A stretch of 64,000 nucleotides of DNA from Bartonella raoultii (GCF_019659805.1 NZ_JAIFRO010000005.1:12543-76542); one strand, 5' to 3'. Shown: positions 33,800 to 44,492, numbered from the stretch's first letter. The notes: generated by a model not told the origin, from the letters alone. Made by a program: numbers and translations.

Positions 33800-34636
33800 T
33801 TATTTGTCTAATATTAAATTTGGTTTCAGTTTATAAACTTCGTTATCTGATGGAAAAGCACGAGACTTCACATCCTGTGCATAATTTTTGATTGCGCTCT
33901 CCATTTCATTTTCAAGAGAAGCATAACGACGCACAAATTTAGGTGCATGAGCACCATAGCCCAACATATCTTCCATAACTAGCACCTGCCCATCACATTG
34001 GTTAGATGCACCAATGCCGATAGTAGGAATAGAAAGCTTTTCTGTTAGCTTTACTGCTAATGGTTCTACAATTCCTTCTAGTACAACAGAAAAAGCACCG
34101 GCCTCTTCAACTGCTACACCATCTGCTTCGATTTTTTGCCAATCACTTTCCTTTCGCCCCTGTGTCTTGAATCCGCCTAAGCGATTCACTGCCTGCGGAG
34201 TAAGACCAATATGGGCCATAACTGGAATTCCACGTGTAGATAAAAAATGAATTGTTTCGGCTATATAAATGCCCCCTTCAAGCTTAATTGCTCCACACCC
34301 CGTTTGTGCAATAATACGCGATGCATTCAAAAAAGCTTGCTCTGGACTTTCTTCATAGGAGCCAAAAGGCATATCAACCACCACAAGTGCTCTCTGAGAT
34401 CCACGTACAACTGCCTGCCCATGCAAAATCATCATATCTAGATTAACAGGAAGCGTTGTCTCAAACCCATATACTATCATACCAACGCTATCACCAACCA
34501 AAAGTACATCACAATATGGATCAGCAATCCGCGCAGTATAAGCCTGATATGCCGTTAGAGAAACAATCGGTTTTTGCCCTTTTCGTGATCGTATTTCAGA
34601 CGAGGTTATACGTTTAATAGTTTTATGAATACTCAT
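33800..34636 (-). CDS. panB: 3-methyl-2-oxobutanoate hydroxymethyltransferase
   Basis: First committed step to pantothenate: methylene-tetrahydrofolate plus ketoisovalerate to ketopantoate. The TIM-barrel signature [29 protein letters not shown] is near residue 24, with the catalytic Glu in [26 protein letters not shown]. 278 residues. It follows panC by two bases, so pantothenate genes form one operon. About 270 nt on its 3' side contain no gene. Confidence 0.96.
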   Translation of the reverse strand: MSIHKTIKRITSSEIRSRKGQKPIVSLTAYQAYTARIADPYCDVLLVGDSVGMIVYGFETTLPVNLDMMILHGQAVVRGSQRALVVVDMPFGSYEESPEQAFLNASRIIAQTGCGAIKLEGGIYIAETIHFLSTRGIPVMAHIGLTPQAVNRLGGFKTQGRKESDWQKIEADGVAVEEAGAFSVVLEGIVEPLAVKLTEKLSIPTIGIGASNQCDGQVLVMEDMLGYGAHAPKFVRRYASLENEMESAIKNYAQDVKSRAFPSDNEVYKLKPNLILDK

Positions 34637-34638
34637 TT

Positions 34639-35493
34639 TCAGCCCTTCTCTTGCAATATATATTGATCAATAAGTCTTACCTCACCAAAGCGGATAGTGA
34701 GCAATAAAACTGCAGGCTTTTCTAGTCTTCCTTTGACCATACATAAAGTCTCCATATCCCGTAAATCTATAGACTCAATAATTGCACGTGCTTCCCTTTG
34801 TAAAATATCGCGGACAATTGCGCATAATTTATCAACCGAGCGTTCCCCTTGGCGATAAAGCTTTTCAGCAGCTTTGCCACTCTCAGCAATGATTTTCGCT
34901 GCTTTACGATCTTCCTTTGTTAAAAACTGATTACGAGAAGAATATGCTACACCATCCGCTTCACGTAAAATAGGTACGCCAACAATGTCAATCGGAAAAG
35001 CTAAATCTTTAACCATACGTTGAATAATCAAAAGCTGTTGAAAATCTTTTTCTCCAAAAAAAGCCTTATCCGGCTGAACAATATTAAAAAGTTTAGCAAC
35101 AACACTCGTCACACCATAAAAATGCCCTGGACGCAATTTTCCTATCAAAATACGGGATAATTTTTCTACCTTCACAGTTGTCTCATTCCCCGATGGCCAT
35201 ATTTCTTCTGTAGAAGGTGCAAAAACATATTCAACACATGCTATTTTCAATAAAGCACAATCTTTCTCCAAATCTCTTGGATATTTATTAAAATCTTCAC
35301 GAGGACCAAATTGCTTTGGATTGACAAAAATAGAAACCAATACACGATCGCACAATGCTTTTGCCCGCTCCACTAATGCAAGATGCCCCTCATGTAATGC
35401 GCCCATCGTTGGAACAAAACCAATCGAAAATCCTAAACGTTTTTCTTCCGCAATATGTTGACGCACCTGCGCAATTGTTTCTAAAATTTGCAT
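34639..35493 (-). CDS. panC: Pantothenate synthetase
   Basis: Joins pantoate and beta-alanine with ATP. The nucleotidyltransferase motif is [56 protein letters not shown] and [17 protein letters not shown] are typical, and SSRNQFL is the KMSKS-region equivalent. 284 residues, usual length. First gene of the panCB operon, 28 nt after recO on the same strand. Confidence 0.97.
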   Translation of the reverse strand: MQILETIAQVRQHIAEEKRLGFSIGFVPTMGALHEGHLALVERAKALCDRVLVSIFVNPKQFGPREDFNKYPRDLEKDCALLKIACVEYVFAPSTEEIWPSGNETTVKVEKLSRILIGKLRPGHFYGVTSVVAKLFNIVQPDKAFFGEKDFQQLLIIQRMVKDLAFPIDIVGVPILREADGVAYSSRNQFLTKEDRKAAKIIAESGKAAEKLYRQGERSVDKLCAIVRDILQREARAIIESIDLRDMETLCMVKGRLEKPAVLLLTIRFGEVRLIDQYILQEKG

Positions 35494-35521
35494 TTTTATA
35501 TTCTATTCATCATTTATAAAA

Positions 35522-36268
35522 TTAACAACTTAATGCTTGCATACGAAACCGTCGTTCAAACAATTGTATCAAATTCATGCGCACTGATGGCGACTTTATA
35601 TCCCGTGGTTCCCATACATGACGCATTAAAAAGAAACCTGTTAGTATAAAACCATCCATTATCTCACTAAAATGAAGAGGACGAGCAGTTCTTTGTACAA
35701 GAAACCGTGGTAAAGTGAGAAGCTTGTCCTTCCAAGGCTCTCCTGCTTCCTTACATACAGCACGCCCCGATTTTGGTGATACATAAAAAAGTCCTTCTCG
35801 CCGACCTGTTGCAGCACAACAAGATAAATCAAGGCCAAAACCAAATTCTTTAAGAAGTCGCATTTCAAAACGTACAAGTAATTCCGCATTAACAAACGGT
35901 TTATCAAAATTGCACATAAAAAGGTGTAGAATATCGTATAGAATAGGATGCGGATCACGTTCAGGAAGAAGACGCAAATGAAAAGCTATTAACTGCAAAG
36001 CATAAAGTGCTTCTGGTAAAAGGATTAATCGTGCAGCATGTAAATCAAGCGCCTCAAGTCGAAAAAGTCCCAAATGTTCATCTAAACGTGCCCACCATTC
36101 TGCTTCTACAAAATTTCCAGGTTGAAGAAGTGCTGCCATACGACGTGAACGTCCCCCTTTTACCACTCCCATATAACGACCATGCTGGCGAGTCATAATT
36201 TCAAGAATAACACTTGTTTCACCATATTGGCGTGTGCCAAGGATAATAGCTTGCTCTTTCCATTTCAT
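35522..36268 (-). CDS. recO: DNA repair protein RecO
   Basis: Mediator that helps RecA load on SSB-coated DNA. The N-terminal OB-fold starts MKWKEQAIILGTRQYGETSVILEIMTRQHGRYMGVVKGG, a RecO hallmark; the helical C-terminal part holds two Cys residues in DLSCCAATGRREGLFYVSPKSGRAVC, compatible with the zinc motif of many RecO proteins. 248 residues. It starts one base after era, as in related genomes. Confidence 0.94.
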   Translation of the reverse strand: MKWKEQAIILGTRQYGETSVILEIMTRQHGRYMGVVKGGRSRRMAALLQPGNFVEAEWWARLDEHLGLFRLEALDLHAARLILLPEALYALQLIAFHLRLLPERDPHPILYDILHLFMCNFDKPFVNAELLVRFEMRLLKEFGFGLDLSCCAATGRREGLFYVSPKSGRAVCKEAGEPWKDKLLTLPRFLVQRTARPLHFSEIMDGFILTGFFLMRHVWEPRDIKSPSVRMNLIQLFERRFRMQALSC

Positions 36269-36269
36269 T

Positions 36270-37175
36270 TTATTTAAAAAAATCTAATCCCATTTCACGG
36301 TAACGCTCTGGATCACTATCCCAATTATTACGCACTTTTACAAAAAGAAAGAGATGAATCTTCTGACCTATGATTTCCATAAGCTCTTTACGCGCTGCCT
36401 GACCAATTGCTTTAATTGTCTCCCCTTTTGCCCCTAAAACAATTTTTTTCTGACTCTCACGCTCTACATAGATCACTTGATTAATTTTTATCGAACTATC
36501 TGAACGCTCTTCCCAGTTTTCTGTCTCAACTGTTGAGGAATAAGGAAGTTCATCATGAAGGCGAAGAAAAAGCTTTTCGCGCGTAATCTCAGCAGCAAGC
36601 TGACGCATAGGCATGTCTGAAACTTGATCTTCTGGATAATACCATGGTCCCTTTTTCATCATACGACTCAACGCATGAAGCAAGTCTTTACAACCTGAAC
36701 CATTGAGAGCAGAAATCATAAATGTTTGTAAAAATTGCACACGCTCATTAATCTTAGCGGTTAATGCTAGAAGAGAAGACTTTGCAACTGTATCGATTTT
36801 ATTCAAAACGAGAATTTTATCTCGTTTAATTTTTTCTACGATATCTAACATTATAAACACTTCATCCGAAAGACCGCTTTGAGCATCAATTAAAACTAAC
36901 AGAATATCTGCACTCTTTGCTTCTCCCCAAGCAGCAGATACCATCGCACGTTCTAACCGCTTATAGGGACGAAAAACACCTGGTGTATCAATCAATACAA
37001 TTTGGGTATCATCATGAATAACAATGCCTCGGATTAAAGTCCGTGTCGTTTGCACTTTATGCGTTACAATTGAAACCTTTGTTCCAACTAACTGGTTTAC
37101 TAATGTAGACTTACCAGCATTAGGCAATCCAATAAGAGCCACAAAACCAGAACGCGTTTTAATAACATCATTCAT
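36270..37175 (-). CDS. era: GTPase Era
   Basis: Ribosome-assembly GTPase acting on 16S rRNA. From the ATG at 37175: G1 GLPNAGKST at residues 16-24, G3 DTPG, G4 NKID, then a C-terminal KH domain with LGAKGETIKAIGQAARKELMEIIGQKIHLFLFVKV. About 301 residues. The upstream GTG at 37181 is an alternative; an aggaaaa site favours the ATG. It overlaps the end of rnc by 8 nt, in the standard rnc-era-recO order. Confidence 0.96.
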   Translation of the reverse strand: MNDVIKTRSGFVALIGLPNAGKSTLVNQLVGTKVSIVTHKVQTTRTLIRGIVIHDDTQIVLIDTPGVFRPYKRLERAMVSAAWGEAKSADILLVLIDAQSGLSDEVFIMLDIVEKIKRDKILVLNKIDTVAKSSLLALTAKINERVQFLQTFMISALNGSGCKDLLHALSRMMKKGPWYYPEDQVSDMPMRQLAAEITREKLFLRLHDELPYSSTVETENWEERSDSSIKINQVIYVERESQKKIVLGAKGETIKAIGQAARKELMEIIGQKIHLFLFVKVRNNWDSDPERYREMGLDFFK

Positions 37176-37878
37176 GATCACTTTTTCCTATTGTTTCCCA
37201 TATCCCTTCTCGCCGTAAAATTTTTTCTGCTGCCATTCTTTCAGCACATCGTTTAGAGTTTCCCAGTCCAACTTCCGGTGTAAAACCTAAAATACTCACC
37301 TCTACCATAAAAACAGGATCATGATCTGGACCAGAACGCTTTATAACGCGATAATGAGGTTGTACACCACCTTGCACATGCGCCCATTCTTGTAATTCTG
37401 TCTTAGCATCACGCCGACCTGCATCCATCTGCTTTGCACGACTTTGCCAATACTTTTCAATAAAAGGACGAACACTCTTTATCCCTCCATCAAGATACAT
37501 AACAGCAATTAAAGCTTCAATCACATCAGCATACATATTCGTAAGACGACGACCTTTTAAATTTTTCATCTCAAAACCAACATGCATCATCTCAGGTAAA
37601 CCCATTTCTAGTGCAATATCAGCACATGTGTGCGCATTTACTAAATGGTTCAAACGCACTGATAATTCACCTTCACTCGCCTGTGGAAATAAATGATACA
37701 ACATCTCTGCAATTACAAGACCAAGAACCCTATCACCTAGAAATTCCAATCGCTCATAATTGCCCTGTTCCGAATCTTGTACACTTGAATGCGTTAATGC
37801 CTTTTTTAATCTCTCTTCATTTTTAAAATGATGCCCTGTTAGTCTCTTAAGCTGATCAATCATTAGACGATTCACCAT
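37168..37878 (-). CDS. rnc: Ribonuclease III
   Basis: Double-strand-specific RNase for rRNA maturation and RNA turnover. The catalytic signature ERLEFLGDRVLGLVIAEML is at about residues 42-60, with a second acidic patch in MYADVIEALIAVMYLDGG. The C-terminal dsRNA-binding domain spans about 155-230. 236 residues. The ATG at 37878 follows caggagatca and lies within the end of lepB (23-nt overlap). Confidence 0.97.
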   Translation of the reverse strand: MVNRLMIDQLKRLTGHHFKNEERLKKALTHSSVQDSEQGNYERLEFLGDRVLGLVIAEMLYHLFPQASEGELSVRLNHLVNAHTCADIALEMGLPEMMHVGFEMKNLKGRRLTNMYADVIEALIAVMYLDGGIKSVRPFIEKYWQSRAKQMDAGRRDAKTELQEWAHVQGGVQPHYRVIKRSGPDHDPVFMVEVSILGFTPEVGLGNSKRCAERMAAEKILRREGIWETIGKSDHE

Positions 37879-38737
37879 TGATCTCCTGCTTCATAAGCGG
37901 CAAATCATGAACTGTATTAATAAAAGAAAACAAACGCTTCCAACGTATATCAAATGGCCAACGCCAAATCTGCCAACCACTGGAACCATTACTGATAGAA
38001 AAAAAGATTAGACTTGCGCGACCAATAAGATTCTCTTCTGGAACATATCCTACATCCAACCGACTATCGTCTGAATTATCGCGATTATCACCCATCATAA
38101 AATAATGCCCTGATGGAACCTCAAAGACTTTTGTATCATCAACACGCGGAATAAACATTAAATCAAGCGTATCATAGCTAACGCCGTTAGGCATTGTCTC
38201 ACGATAAACATCAACTGGGCCTTTGACTTCCGTTATATCAGGATCATTAATCTTTCCTATAAAGTCACGTGAAATTGCCTTATCATTAATATAAAGCACT
38301 CCTTCACGTACTTGTACACGATCACCTGGAAGCCCAACAACACGCTTTATATAATCGATTTTTGGGTTACTTGGTAAACGAAAAACTACAACATCTCCGC
38401 GCTTAGGTTGAGAAGCCCAAATGCGTCCTGAAAAAAGAGGAAGAGAAAAGGGTATGGAAAAACGAGAATAGCCATATGCATACTTCGACACAAACAAATA
38501 ATCCCCCACAAGCAAAGTAGGGCGCATGGAACCTGAAGGAATGCTAAAAGGCTGAAAAAAAAGCGTTCTAATAAGCGCTGCTAAAATTAAAGCCTGTATT
38601 AAAGCCTTAATAAATTCAAAAACTCCTCCCTTTTTTTCTTGTTTATATATTTTCTCTTTTTGGATTATTAAAGATTGCTTGTCTTCCTGATTCATCTCAG
38701 ATTGCCTTCCCATTACAGATATAACCTTTCTTATCAT
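37856..38737 (-). CDS. lepB: Signal peptidase I
   Basis: Inner-membrane protease that removes signal peptides. One hydrophobic anchor (FIKALIQALILAALIRTLFF) is followed by the catalytic Ser in PSGSMRPTLLVGDYLFVSKY and the general-base Lys in YIKRVVGLPGDRV; MMGDNRDNSDDSR is the C-terminal signature. 293 residues from 38737, but ATG codons 9 and 15 codons downstream are equally possible starts. Located between acpS and rnc, the standard alphaproteobacterial order. Confidence 0.96.
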   Translation of the reverse strand: MIRKVISVMGRQSEMNQEDKQSLIIQKEKIYKQEKKGGVFEFIKALIQALILAALIRTLFFQPFSIPSGSMRPTLLVGDYLFVSKYAYGYSRFSIPFSLPLFSGRIWASQPKRGDVVVFRLPSNPKIDYIKRVVGLPGDRVQVREGVLYINDKAISRDFIGKINDPDITEVKGPVDVYRETMPNGVSYDTLDLMFIPRVDDTKVFEVPSGHYFMMGDNRDNSDDSRLDVGYVPEENLIGRASLIFFSISNGSSGWQIWRWPFDIRWKRLFSFINTVHDLPLMKQEINGESSND

Positions 38738-38773
38738 AATGTTTAAATAACCAAGCGCAATCTTTCACGTTAT

Positions 38774-39175
38774 CTATCCACGTGGAAGTGCTTCAATAAT
38801 AATAAACGCTTGCGCCCATGGAAAATCATCCGTTATGCTGAGGTGAATAACAGCATCGTGATGTGGAGGCAATAATTTCTGAAGTTGTATTTGTGCACGA
38901 TTTGTTAATTTCATAACCGGCTTACCGGATGGTAAATTGACCACTCCCATATCTTTCCAATTTACACCGCAAGCGATTCCAGTTCCTAAAGCTTTAGCAC
39001 ATGCTTCTTTAGCAGCAAATCTTTTAGCGTAAGAAGAAGAAGTTTTTTGGATATTTTTAGATTTTTTCTGCTCAATATCTGTAAAAATACGTTGAACAAA
39101 ACGATCTCCATAACGTACTAACATTTTCTCAATACGCCGTATATCAATTAAATCATTTCCAAGACCAACAATCAT
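38774..39175 (-). CDS. acpS: Holo-[acyl-carrier-protein] synthase
   Basis: Attaches phosphopantetheine from CoA to acyl carrier protein. Signature [13 protein letters not shown] at the start holds the metal Asp, and [15 protein letters not shown] the Glu. 133 residues. Followed by lepB after 36 nt and preceded by the DUF2062 gene after 6 nt; the group is probably one transcript. Confidence 0.96.
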   Translation of the reverse strand: MIVGLGNDLIDIRRIEKMLVRYGDRFVQRIFTDIEQKKSKNIQKTSSSYAKRFAAKEACAKALGTGIACGVNWKDMGVVNLPSGKPVMKLTNRAQIQLQKLLPPHHDAVIHLSITDDFPWAQAFIIIEALPRG

Positions 39176-39181
39176 CAGATA

Positions 39182-39775
39182 TCACCTATATGTTCTTTTC
39201 GTAAAGGCTTTTTTTTTCATAATCTTTTGATATCGCTTTTTTTGAAAACGGGTAATTGCTCTGTAAATTCCTATATACGATAAACTCCCTAAAACAAAGC
39301 CTAGAAAAGTACCACCCAAAACCATTGGCATCATGATTGAATTCCATGCTCCCTTAAAGAGCAAAGATACATTTGAAAGTGTTAAACTATTAAACAAAAG
39401 GCGAATTTGAGAAAGAGAAATCTCACTCACATTGCTAAAAAGCGATAAACAGAAATAACCTATCTTATAATCAGCCATAACAATGAGTAAAAACGTAAGT
39501 GGATTAGAAAAAATTGTCCCAATAATGGCTGCTGCAAAATTTCCACGTAAAATCCAAGATAAAAGAATTGCCAGAATAATATGCATCCCAAAAAGAGGAG
39601 AGCAGGCCAAAAAAATACCAATAGAAAACCCTAACGCTACTTTATGTGGCGTTGCAGATATACGTAAAATACGTTTGCGTATATAGCTAAATGAGCGAGA
39701 AAAAGAACGACGTGGCCACAACCAAAGCCGAATGCGTTTTACAAAACCTACAGGTTCTCGATGACCAAAAAGCAT
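39182..39775 (-). CDS. DUF2062 membrane protein
   Basis: A 197-residue inner-membrane protein with three or four hydrophobic segments. The start WLWPRRSFSRSFSYIRKRILRISATPHKVALGFSIGIFLACSPLFGMH is characteristic of DUF2062, and GTIFSNPLTFLLI the second conserved segment. The basic N-terminus and C-terminus probably face the cytoplasm. Function is unknown. In alphaproteobacteria it regularly stands between pyrE or rsh and acpS, as here. Confidence 0.87.
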   Translation of the reverse strand: MLFGHREPVGFVKRIRLWLWPRRSFSRSFSYIRKRILRISATPHKVALGFSIGIFLACSPLFGMHIILAILLSWILRGNFAAAIIGTIFSNPLTFLLIVMADYKIGYFCLSLFSNVSEISLSQIRLLFNSLTLSNVSLLFKGAWNSIMMPMVLGGTFLGFVLGSLSYIGIYRAITRFQKKRYQKIMKKKAFTKRTYR

Positions 39776-39869
39776 AGGATTCTCAATATACGTCTTGTTA
39801 TAAGAAAATAGTCTATATGTTTCAAATAAACCTACCTCTCCTTGTTATTTTCATAAAAATAAAAAAAAA

Positions 39870-40448
39870 TTAAATATTGCGACTTCCCGGCTTAATTGCT
39901 GGAATCACAGCAAGTTCCGCAGGGAGTTCATCACTATCATAAGATGCTATCTCATATTCAGCCAGTGCAATTAACGGAACGCCAACACCAACTTTACCAC
40001 CAGAACGATCAAGAATACATGCACTTGCAAGTACATTTGCTCCAACATCAACCAAAGCTTTAATTGTTTCGCGAATGGAAAGACCTGTTGTTACAATATC
40101 TTCAATGATCACCACCCGTGCACCTTTCTTAATTTCAAAACGACGTAATTCAAATACACCATTTACACGCTCCACCCAAAGAGAAGGAACTCCAAGATGA
40201 CGTGATGTTTCATACGAGGGAATAAGACCACCAACTGCAGGACCAACTACATAATCAATTTTTCCTTCAATAGATTTTTTGATTTTTTCAGCTAATCCAC
40301 GACATAACTGTTCTGTCAAGTCTGCATGCATGAATACTTTTGCCTTCTGCATATAAATAGCACTATGACGACCTGATGTTAAAATAAAATGCCCTTCTAA
40401 AATAGCATCTGCTTTTTTAAAAATATCAATCACATCCTGTGTATTCAT
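39870..40448 (-). CDS. pyrE: Orotate phosphoribosyltransferase
   Basis: Converts orotate and PRPP to OMP in pyrimidine synthesis. The PRPP motif is RVVIIEDIVTTGLSIRETI; FILTSGRHSAIYMQKAKVF and VDYVVGPAVGGLIPSYETSRHLG are typical. From the ATG at 40448 it has 192 residues; an agagagag site precedes it, and the frame begins at 40469 overlapping rsh by 4 nt. Downstream of rsh on the same strand. Confidence 0.95.
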   Translation of the reverse strand: MNTQDVIDIFKKADAILEGHFILTSGRHSAIYMQKAKVFMHADLTEQLCRGLAEKIKKSIEGKIDYVVGPAVGGLIPSYETSRHLGVPSLWVERVNGVFELRRFEIKKGARVVIIEDIVTTGLSIRETIKALVDVGANVLASACILDRSGGKVGVGVPLIALAEYEIASYDSDELPAELAVIPAIKPGSRNI

Positions 40449-40465
40449 TGAAAATCTCTCTCTTT

Positions 40466-42694
40466 TCATCCATGAACCCGTCGCACAACACTAACAGATT
40501 CAGCTTCTTTTAACTGAGAAAAAATGCGATTTAAATGTTTTAAATCCCAAACTTCAAGATCAAATATAATTTCTGTGAAATCTGGTGCTGTACGGATAAA
40601 AGATAAATTTTGAATATTGGCATCATTGGTAGAAATAATTTGCGTAATTTCAGCCAAAGAACCTGGACTATTAACAGCTAAAATATTAATCCGAGCAGGA
40701 AAACGTTCATTCATTGACACATCTATATCCCAACGCACATCCACCCATCTTTCTGGCTGATCATCATATGCCATTAAAGCTGAAGACTGTATTGGATAAA
40801 TCATAATACCCGCACCTGGTTGCATAATACCAACAATCCGATCACCTGGCACTGCCCCTTCAGGAGAAAATCGTACAGGAATATCCCCGCGTGTTCCTCG
40901 AATAGGCAATGCTTTGGATTGATGTTTCTTTTCTATAGTTGTATCTTTTTCATTTTCTGGAACTTTAAAAATCATACCTTGAGCATTTTCTATGTTAAAC
41001 CACCCCTCTTCTTCAGATTTAAAAGCTGCTTTTTGTGTTATACGTTGATCTTGATAGTCAGGATAAACAGCTTTTATGACATCAGCAGAAAGCAATTCAC
41101 CACGTCCAACAGCTGCTAACACATCTTCTACATCTTTTCGTGCTAAACGTGGCAAGACTTGTTTTAGAATATCTGTTGAAAATTGTTTTCCCACATATTC
41201 AAATGAACGTTCAAGAATACGATATCCAAGCCCTGAATATTGCTTACGCACTGCTGCGCGCGTTGCTCGACGAATAGCTGAACGTGCTTTTCCTGTTACC
41301 ACAAGAAATTCCCATGCAGCAGGAGGGATTTGCGCTTGTGAACGTATAATATCAACTTCATCACCATTTTTTAATTTGGTCATTAAAGGCATAATACGGC
41401 CATTGATTTTTACCCCTACACAAGAATTACCAATATCTGTATGAACAGCATATGCAAAATCTATAGGAGTAGCACCTTTTGGAAAAGCAATTAATCGGCC
41501 TTTTGGTGTAAAACAAAAGACCTGATCTTGAAAAAGCTCAAGTTTTGTATGTTCTAAAAACTCTTCTGGATTATCTCCATCTGATAAAGATTGAATCGTT
41601 TGACGCAACCACGCATAAGCATTGGTCTCACTTGATAACTTTGAAGTTGAATAATGAGAACCACGCTCTTTATAGATAGAATGCGCTGCAACACCATATT
41701 CAGCAATCTCATCCATAGCAGCTGTTCTAATTTGTAGTTCAACACGTTGTCTAGAAGGCCCCACAATCGTTGTATGAATAGAACGATAATCATTCTGCTT
41801 GGGTATAGAAATATAATCTTTAAAACGGCCAGGCACCATTGGCCACGTTGTATGAATAACACCAAGAGCACGATAACAATCATCTACTGTTTCAACAATC
41901 ACGCGAAAGCCAAAAATATCTGATAATTGCTCAAAAGATAATGCCTTACTTTCCATTTTACGAAAAACAGAATAAGATTTCTTCTGACGGCTTTTAACAT
42001 CTGCTTTAATGCCGTATTTTAAAAAAAGCTTTGTTAATTCTTTTTCAATTGTGGAAAGCAAATCACGATTGCGTTTGGATAATTCAGAAAGCCGATTTGT
42101 AATTGTACGATAACCTTCTGGATTTAGATAAAAGAAAGAAAGATCTTCTAATTCTTCGCGCATATCTTGCATACCCATACGGCCAGCAAGCGGCGCGTAA
42201 ATATCCATTGTCTCCTCAGCAATTCGCCGACGCTTATCATCACGCATAACACCAAGAGTGCGCATATTGTGAAGACGATCAGCAAGTTTGACTAAAAGAA
42301 CACGAACATCATCAGAAATAGCAATAAGAAGCTTACGAAGATTCTCTGCTTGCACTGCCTTTTTTGATACAAGATCAAGCCTATTAAGCTTTGTTAGCCC
42401 TTCTACCAACTTTCCAATTTCAGATCCAAAAAGCTGATCAATTTCTGCTCGCGTAGCACTGGTATCTTCAATTGTATCATGCAAAAGAGCAACAGCAATT
42501 GTTGCTTCATCCAACCGCATATCTGTCAAAATCGCAGCAACTTCTAAAGGATGAGAAAAATACAAATCACCAGAAGCACGCCTTTGATGACCATGCTTGC
42601 GCATTGCATAATCATAAGCTTTATTTAATAAAGTCTTATCTACGTCAGACTTGTAACGCTTCACACGCCCAACAAGCTCACACTGACGCATCAT
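40466..42694 (-). CDS. rsh: Bifunctional (p)ppGpp synthetase/hydrolase (RelA/SpoT homologue)
   Basis: Makes and destroys the stringent-response alarmone. The N-terminal HD hydrolase is complete (HGHQRRASGDLYFSHPLEVA and LLHDTIEDTSAT), the synthetase domain has YRSIHTTIVGPSRQRVELQIRT, followed by TGS (FPKGATPIDFAYAVHTDIGN) and a C-terminal ACT domain (INILAVNSPGSLAEITQIISTN). 742 residues. With an intact hydrolase motif this is the single bifunctional Rsh typical of alphaproteobacteria, next to rpoZ. Confidence 0.97.
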   Translation of the reverse strand: MMRQCELVGRVKRYKSDVDKTLLNKAYDYAMRKHGHQRRASGDLYFSHPLEVAAILTDMRLDEATIAVALLHDTIEDTSATRAEIDQLFGSEIGKLVEGLTKLNRLDLVSKKAVQAENLRKLLIAISDDVRVLLVKLADRLHNMRTLGVMRDDKRRRIAEETMDIYAPLAGRMGMQDMREELEDLSFFYLNPEGYRTITNRLSELSKRNRDLLSTIEKELTKLFLKYGIKADVKSRQKKSYSVFRKMESKALSFEQLSDIFGFRVIVETVDDCYRALGVIHTTWPMVPGRFKDYISIPKQNDYRSIHTTIVGPSRQRVELQIRTAAMDEIAEYGVAAHSIYKERGSHYSTSKLSSETNAYAWLRQTIQSLSDGDNPEEFLEHTKLELFQDQVFCFTPKGRLIAFPKGATPIDFAYAVHTDIGNSCVGVKINGRIMPLMTKLKNGDEVDIIRSQAQIPPAAWEFLVVTGKARSAIRRATRAAVRKQYSGLGYRILERSFEYVGKQFSTDILKQVLPRLARKDVEDVLAAVGRGELLSADVIKAVYPDYQDQRITQKAAFKSEEEGWFNIENAQGMIFKVPENEKDTTIEKKHQSKALPIRGTRGDIPVRFSPEGAVPGDRIVGIMQPGAGIMIYPIQSSALMAYDDQPERWVDVRWDIDVSMNERFPARINILAVNSPGSLAEITQIISTNDANIQNLSFIRTAPDFTEIIFDLEVWDLKHLNRIFSQLKEAESVSVVRRVHG

Positions 42695-42843
42695 ACGAGC
42701 ATATCCTTTATCTTTTCACAACCAAATATTTCTTTACAATAAAAATTCTTATTGAATACAAATATTTCATCAATAAAAGACACGAAAAATTACCGCCACT
42801 CTACGATGAAAATCTCTCTATTCCTATAGCATGAACACTATCA

Positions 42844-43242
42844 TTAATAATCATCGTTTTTCTCTGGAACAACCAACCCTTCTATCCCAGCTAAAAGTTC
42901 TTCTTCCGACATATAATCAAATGAACTACCTTCTTCTTCTGATGAAGTACCCAAAACACTTTCCGATCCACTCGAATGCGTAATAAATTCACTTGCCATT
43001 TCTGGTTCATCTACCTCTACATGCTTTTGTAGAGAGTGAATAAGATCTTCTTTCAAATCAGCAGGAGATAAGGTTTCTTCTGCTATTTCACGCAAAGCAA
43101 CAACTGGATTTTTATCATTATCACGCTCAACTGTAATTTGCGCGCCTTGTGAAATCTGACGCGCCCGATGCCCAGCTAAAAGCACCAATTCAAATCGGTT
43201 ATCGACTTTATCAATACAATCTTCTACCGTTACGCGGGCCAT
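42844..43242 (-). CDS. rpoZ: RNA polymerase omega subunit
   Basis: A small subunit that helps beta' fold and, in many bacteria, forms part of a ppGpp-binding site. [38 protein letters not shown] and [19 protein letters not shown] are the omega signature. 132 residues, with an acidic C-terminal extension found in alphaproteobacteria. An agaaagagg site precedes the ATG. Upstream of rsh, in the conserved order. Confidence 0.96.
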   Translation of the reverse strand: MARVTVEDCIDKVDNRFELVLLAGHRARQISQGAQITVERDNDKNPVVALREIAEETLSPADLKEDLIHSLQKHVEVDEPEMASEFITHSSGSESVLGTSSEEEGSSFDYMSEEELLAGIEGLVVPEKNDDY

Positions 43243-43782
43243 TTATGCCTCTTTCTAAAGATTTAAAATTCCGTTTAAATATAAAATATATACAATAATC
43301 AAAATAAAACACAAGAAAAACAACACATACTTCAATAATTTTTTGCTCAAAAAGCTTATTTTAAAAAATTGTGAAAATTTTATAAAAAGTGTATAATCTG
43401 TATCAGTAATCAACAACACTCTAAGATGAAAGATTTCACATGTACTCATTTCACGAAAGTACACTTGCTTTACCAAATGATACTCTCTGACAACTTCATT
43501 ATATCTCAATTATTAAAAATATTAAATAAATAGTTCCACATATGCTATTTATGGTAACATTTTGAAAACATTATTCCATTAAACAGTGTCTTGCATCTCG
43601 TGTTCATTGCCTTGCTAATTGTCTCTGTTTCATAAAATAATCAATACGTAATATTGTATTAAACTCTGTTATAAAAGAGCTTATTTATATTGATAAAATG
43701 GATTATTTATAAAATAGCATCATTGGTTATACTCCCTGTAAAACAACTTTTAAAAATATAAAAATGATTGATCCCTACCACT
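43243..43782. other. Gene-free gap between divergent rpoZ and the UDG gene
   Basis: AT-rich DNA. A minus-strand frame of 84 codons (43255-43509) ends in a hydrophobic stretch but has no ribosome site and atypical codon use, so I do not call it a gene. No strong hairpin or tRNA was seen. Confidence 0.45.
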
Positions 43783-44448
43783 ATGAATAGTCCATTAACA
43801 TCGCTTTGCCCAGAGCCCCCAAAAAACTGCAATTTATGTCCCCGCTTACACCAATTTATCGCCGGCTGGCGTATAAAAGAGCCAACTTGGTATAATGCAC
43901 CTGTAAGCCCATTTTTTCCTTATAAAGGTGCAGAAACAACACGTCTTCTTATTGTCGGTCTTGCTCCTGGTTTACGCGGAGCAAATAGAACTGGACGTCC
44001 ATTCACCGGTGATTATGCAGGGCATTTGCTTTATTCTACTTTAAAAAAATTTGGTTTTGCTCAAGGCTCTTTTGAAGAAAGGGCAGACGACAGCCTTGAA
44101 CTGATTGATGCAGCAATTGTGAACTCAGTTCGTTGTGTCCCACCAGAAAATAAACCTACTGGTACTGAAATTAACACTTGCCGCTATTTTTTCTCGCCTC
44201 TTTTAACAAATCTTCCTAAACTTAAAGCTGTCATCACTCTTGGCACTATTGCGCACCATTCAACATTGCGCGCTCTTAATGCAAAAGTTTCAGACTATCC
44301 CTTCGGACATGGAAAAATAAATAATATTGGCAGATTACGCATCTTTTCAAGTTATCACTGTTCACGTTATAATACGAACACTGGCCGTTTGACAGATGCT
44401 ATGTTTCATCAAGTTTTTCAAGCAGTAAAAACATATCTTAATTCATGA
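43783..44448 (+). CDS. Uracil-DNA glycosylase, family 5-like
   Basis: A DNA-repair glycosylase of about 221 residues. The N-terminal NCNLCPRLHQF holds the Cys-X2-Cys pair of the iron-sulfur site; LLIVGLAPGLRGANRTGRPFTGDYAGHLLYSTL is the family 5 (UdgB) catalytic region, lacking the Asp or Asn of family 1; VRCVPPENKP supplies another Cys, and a final HCSRYNTNTGR motif contains the C-terminal His. It probably removes uracil or deaminated bases. A second UDG-like gene, of family 4 type, is at 61.6 kb. Confidence 0.85.
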   Translation: MNSPLTSLCPEPPKNCNLCPRLHQFIAGWRIKEPTWYNAPVSPFFPYKGAETTRLLIVGLAPGLRGANRTGRPFTGDYAGHLLYSTLKKFGFAQGSFEERADDSLELIDAAIVNSVRCVPPENKPTGTEINTCRYFFSPLLTNLPKLKAVITLGTIAHHSTLRALNAKVSDYPFGHGKINNIGRLRIFSSYHCSRYNTNTGRLTDAMFHQVFQAVKTYLNS

Positions 44449-44492
44449 TAGATCTTCTTAAACAGGCTATAATAATTAAAAAAACAATCCTC

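Noticed and set aside
43255-43509. 84-codon minus-strand ORF upstream of rpoZ
   Set aside because: Hydrophobic tail could suggest a small membrane protein, but there is no ribosome site, the codons are those of random AT-rich DNA, and it fills the likely rpoZ promoter.
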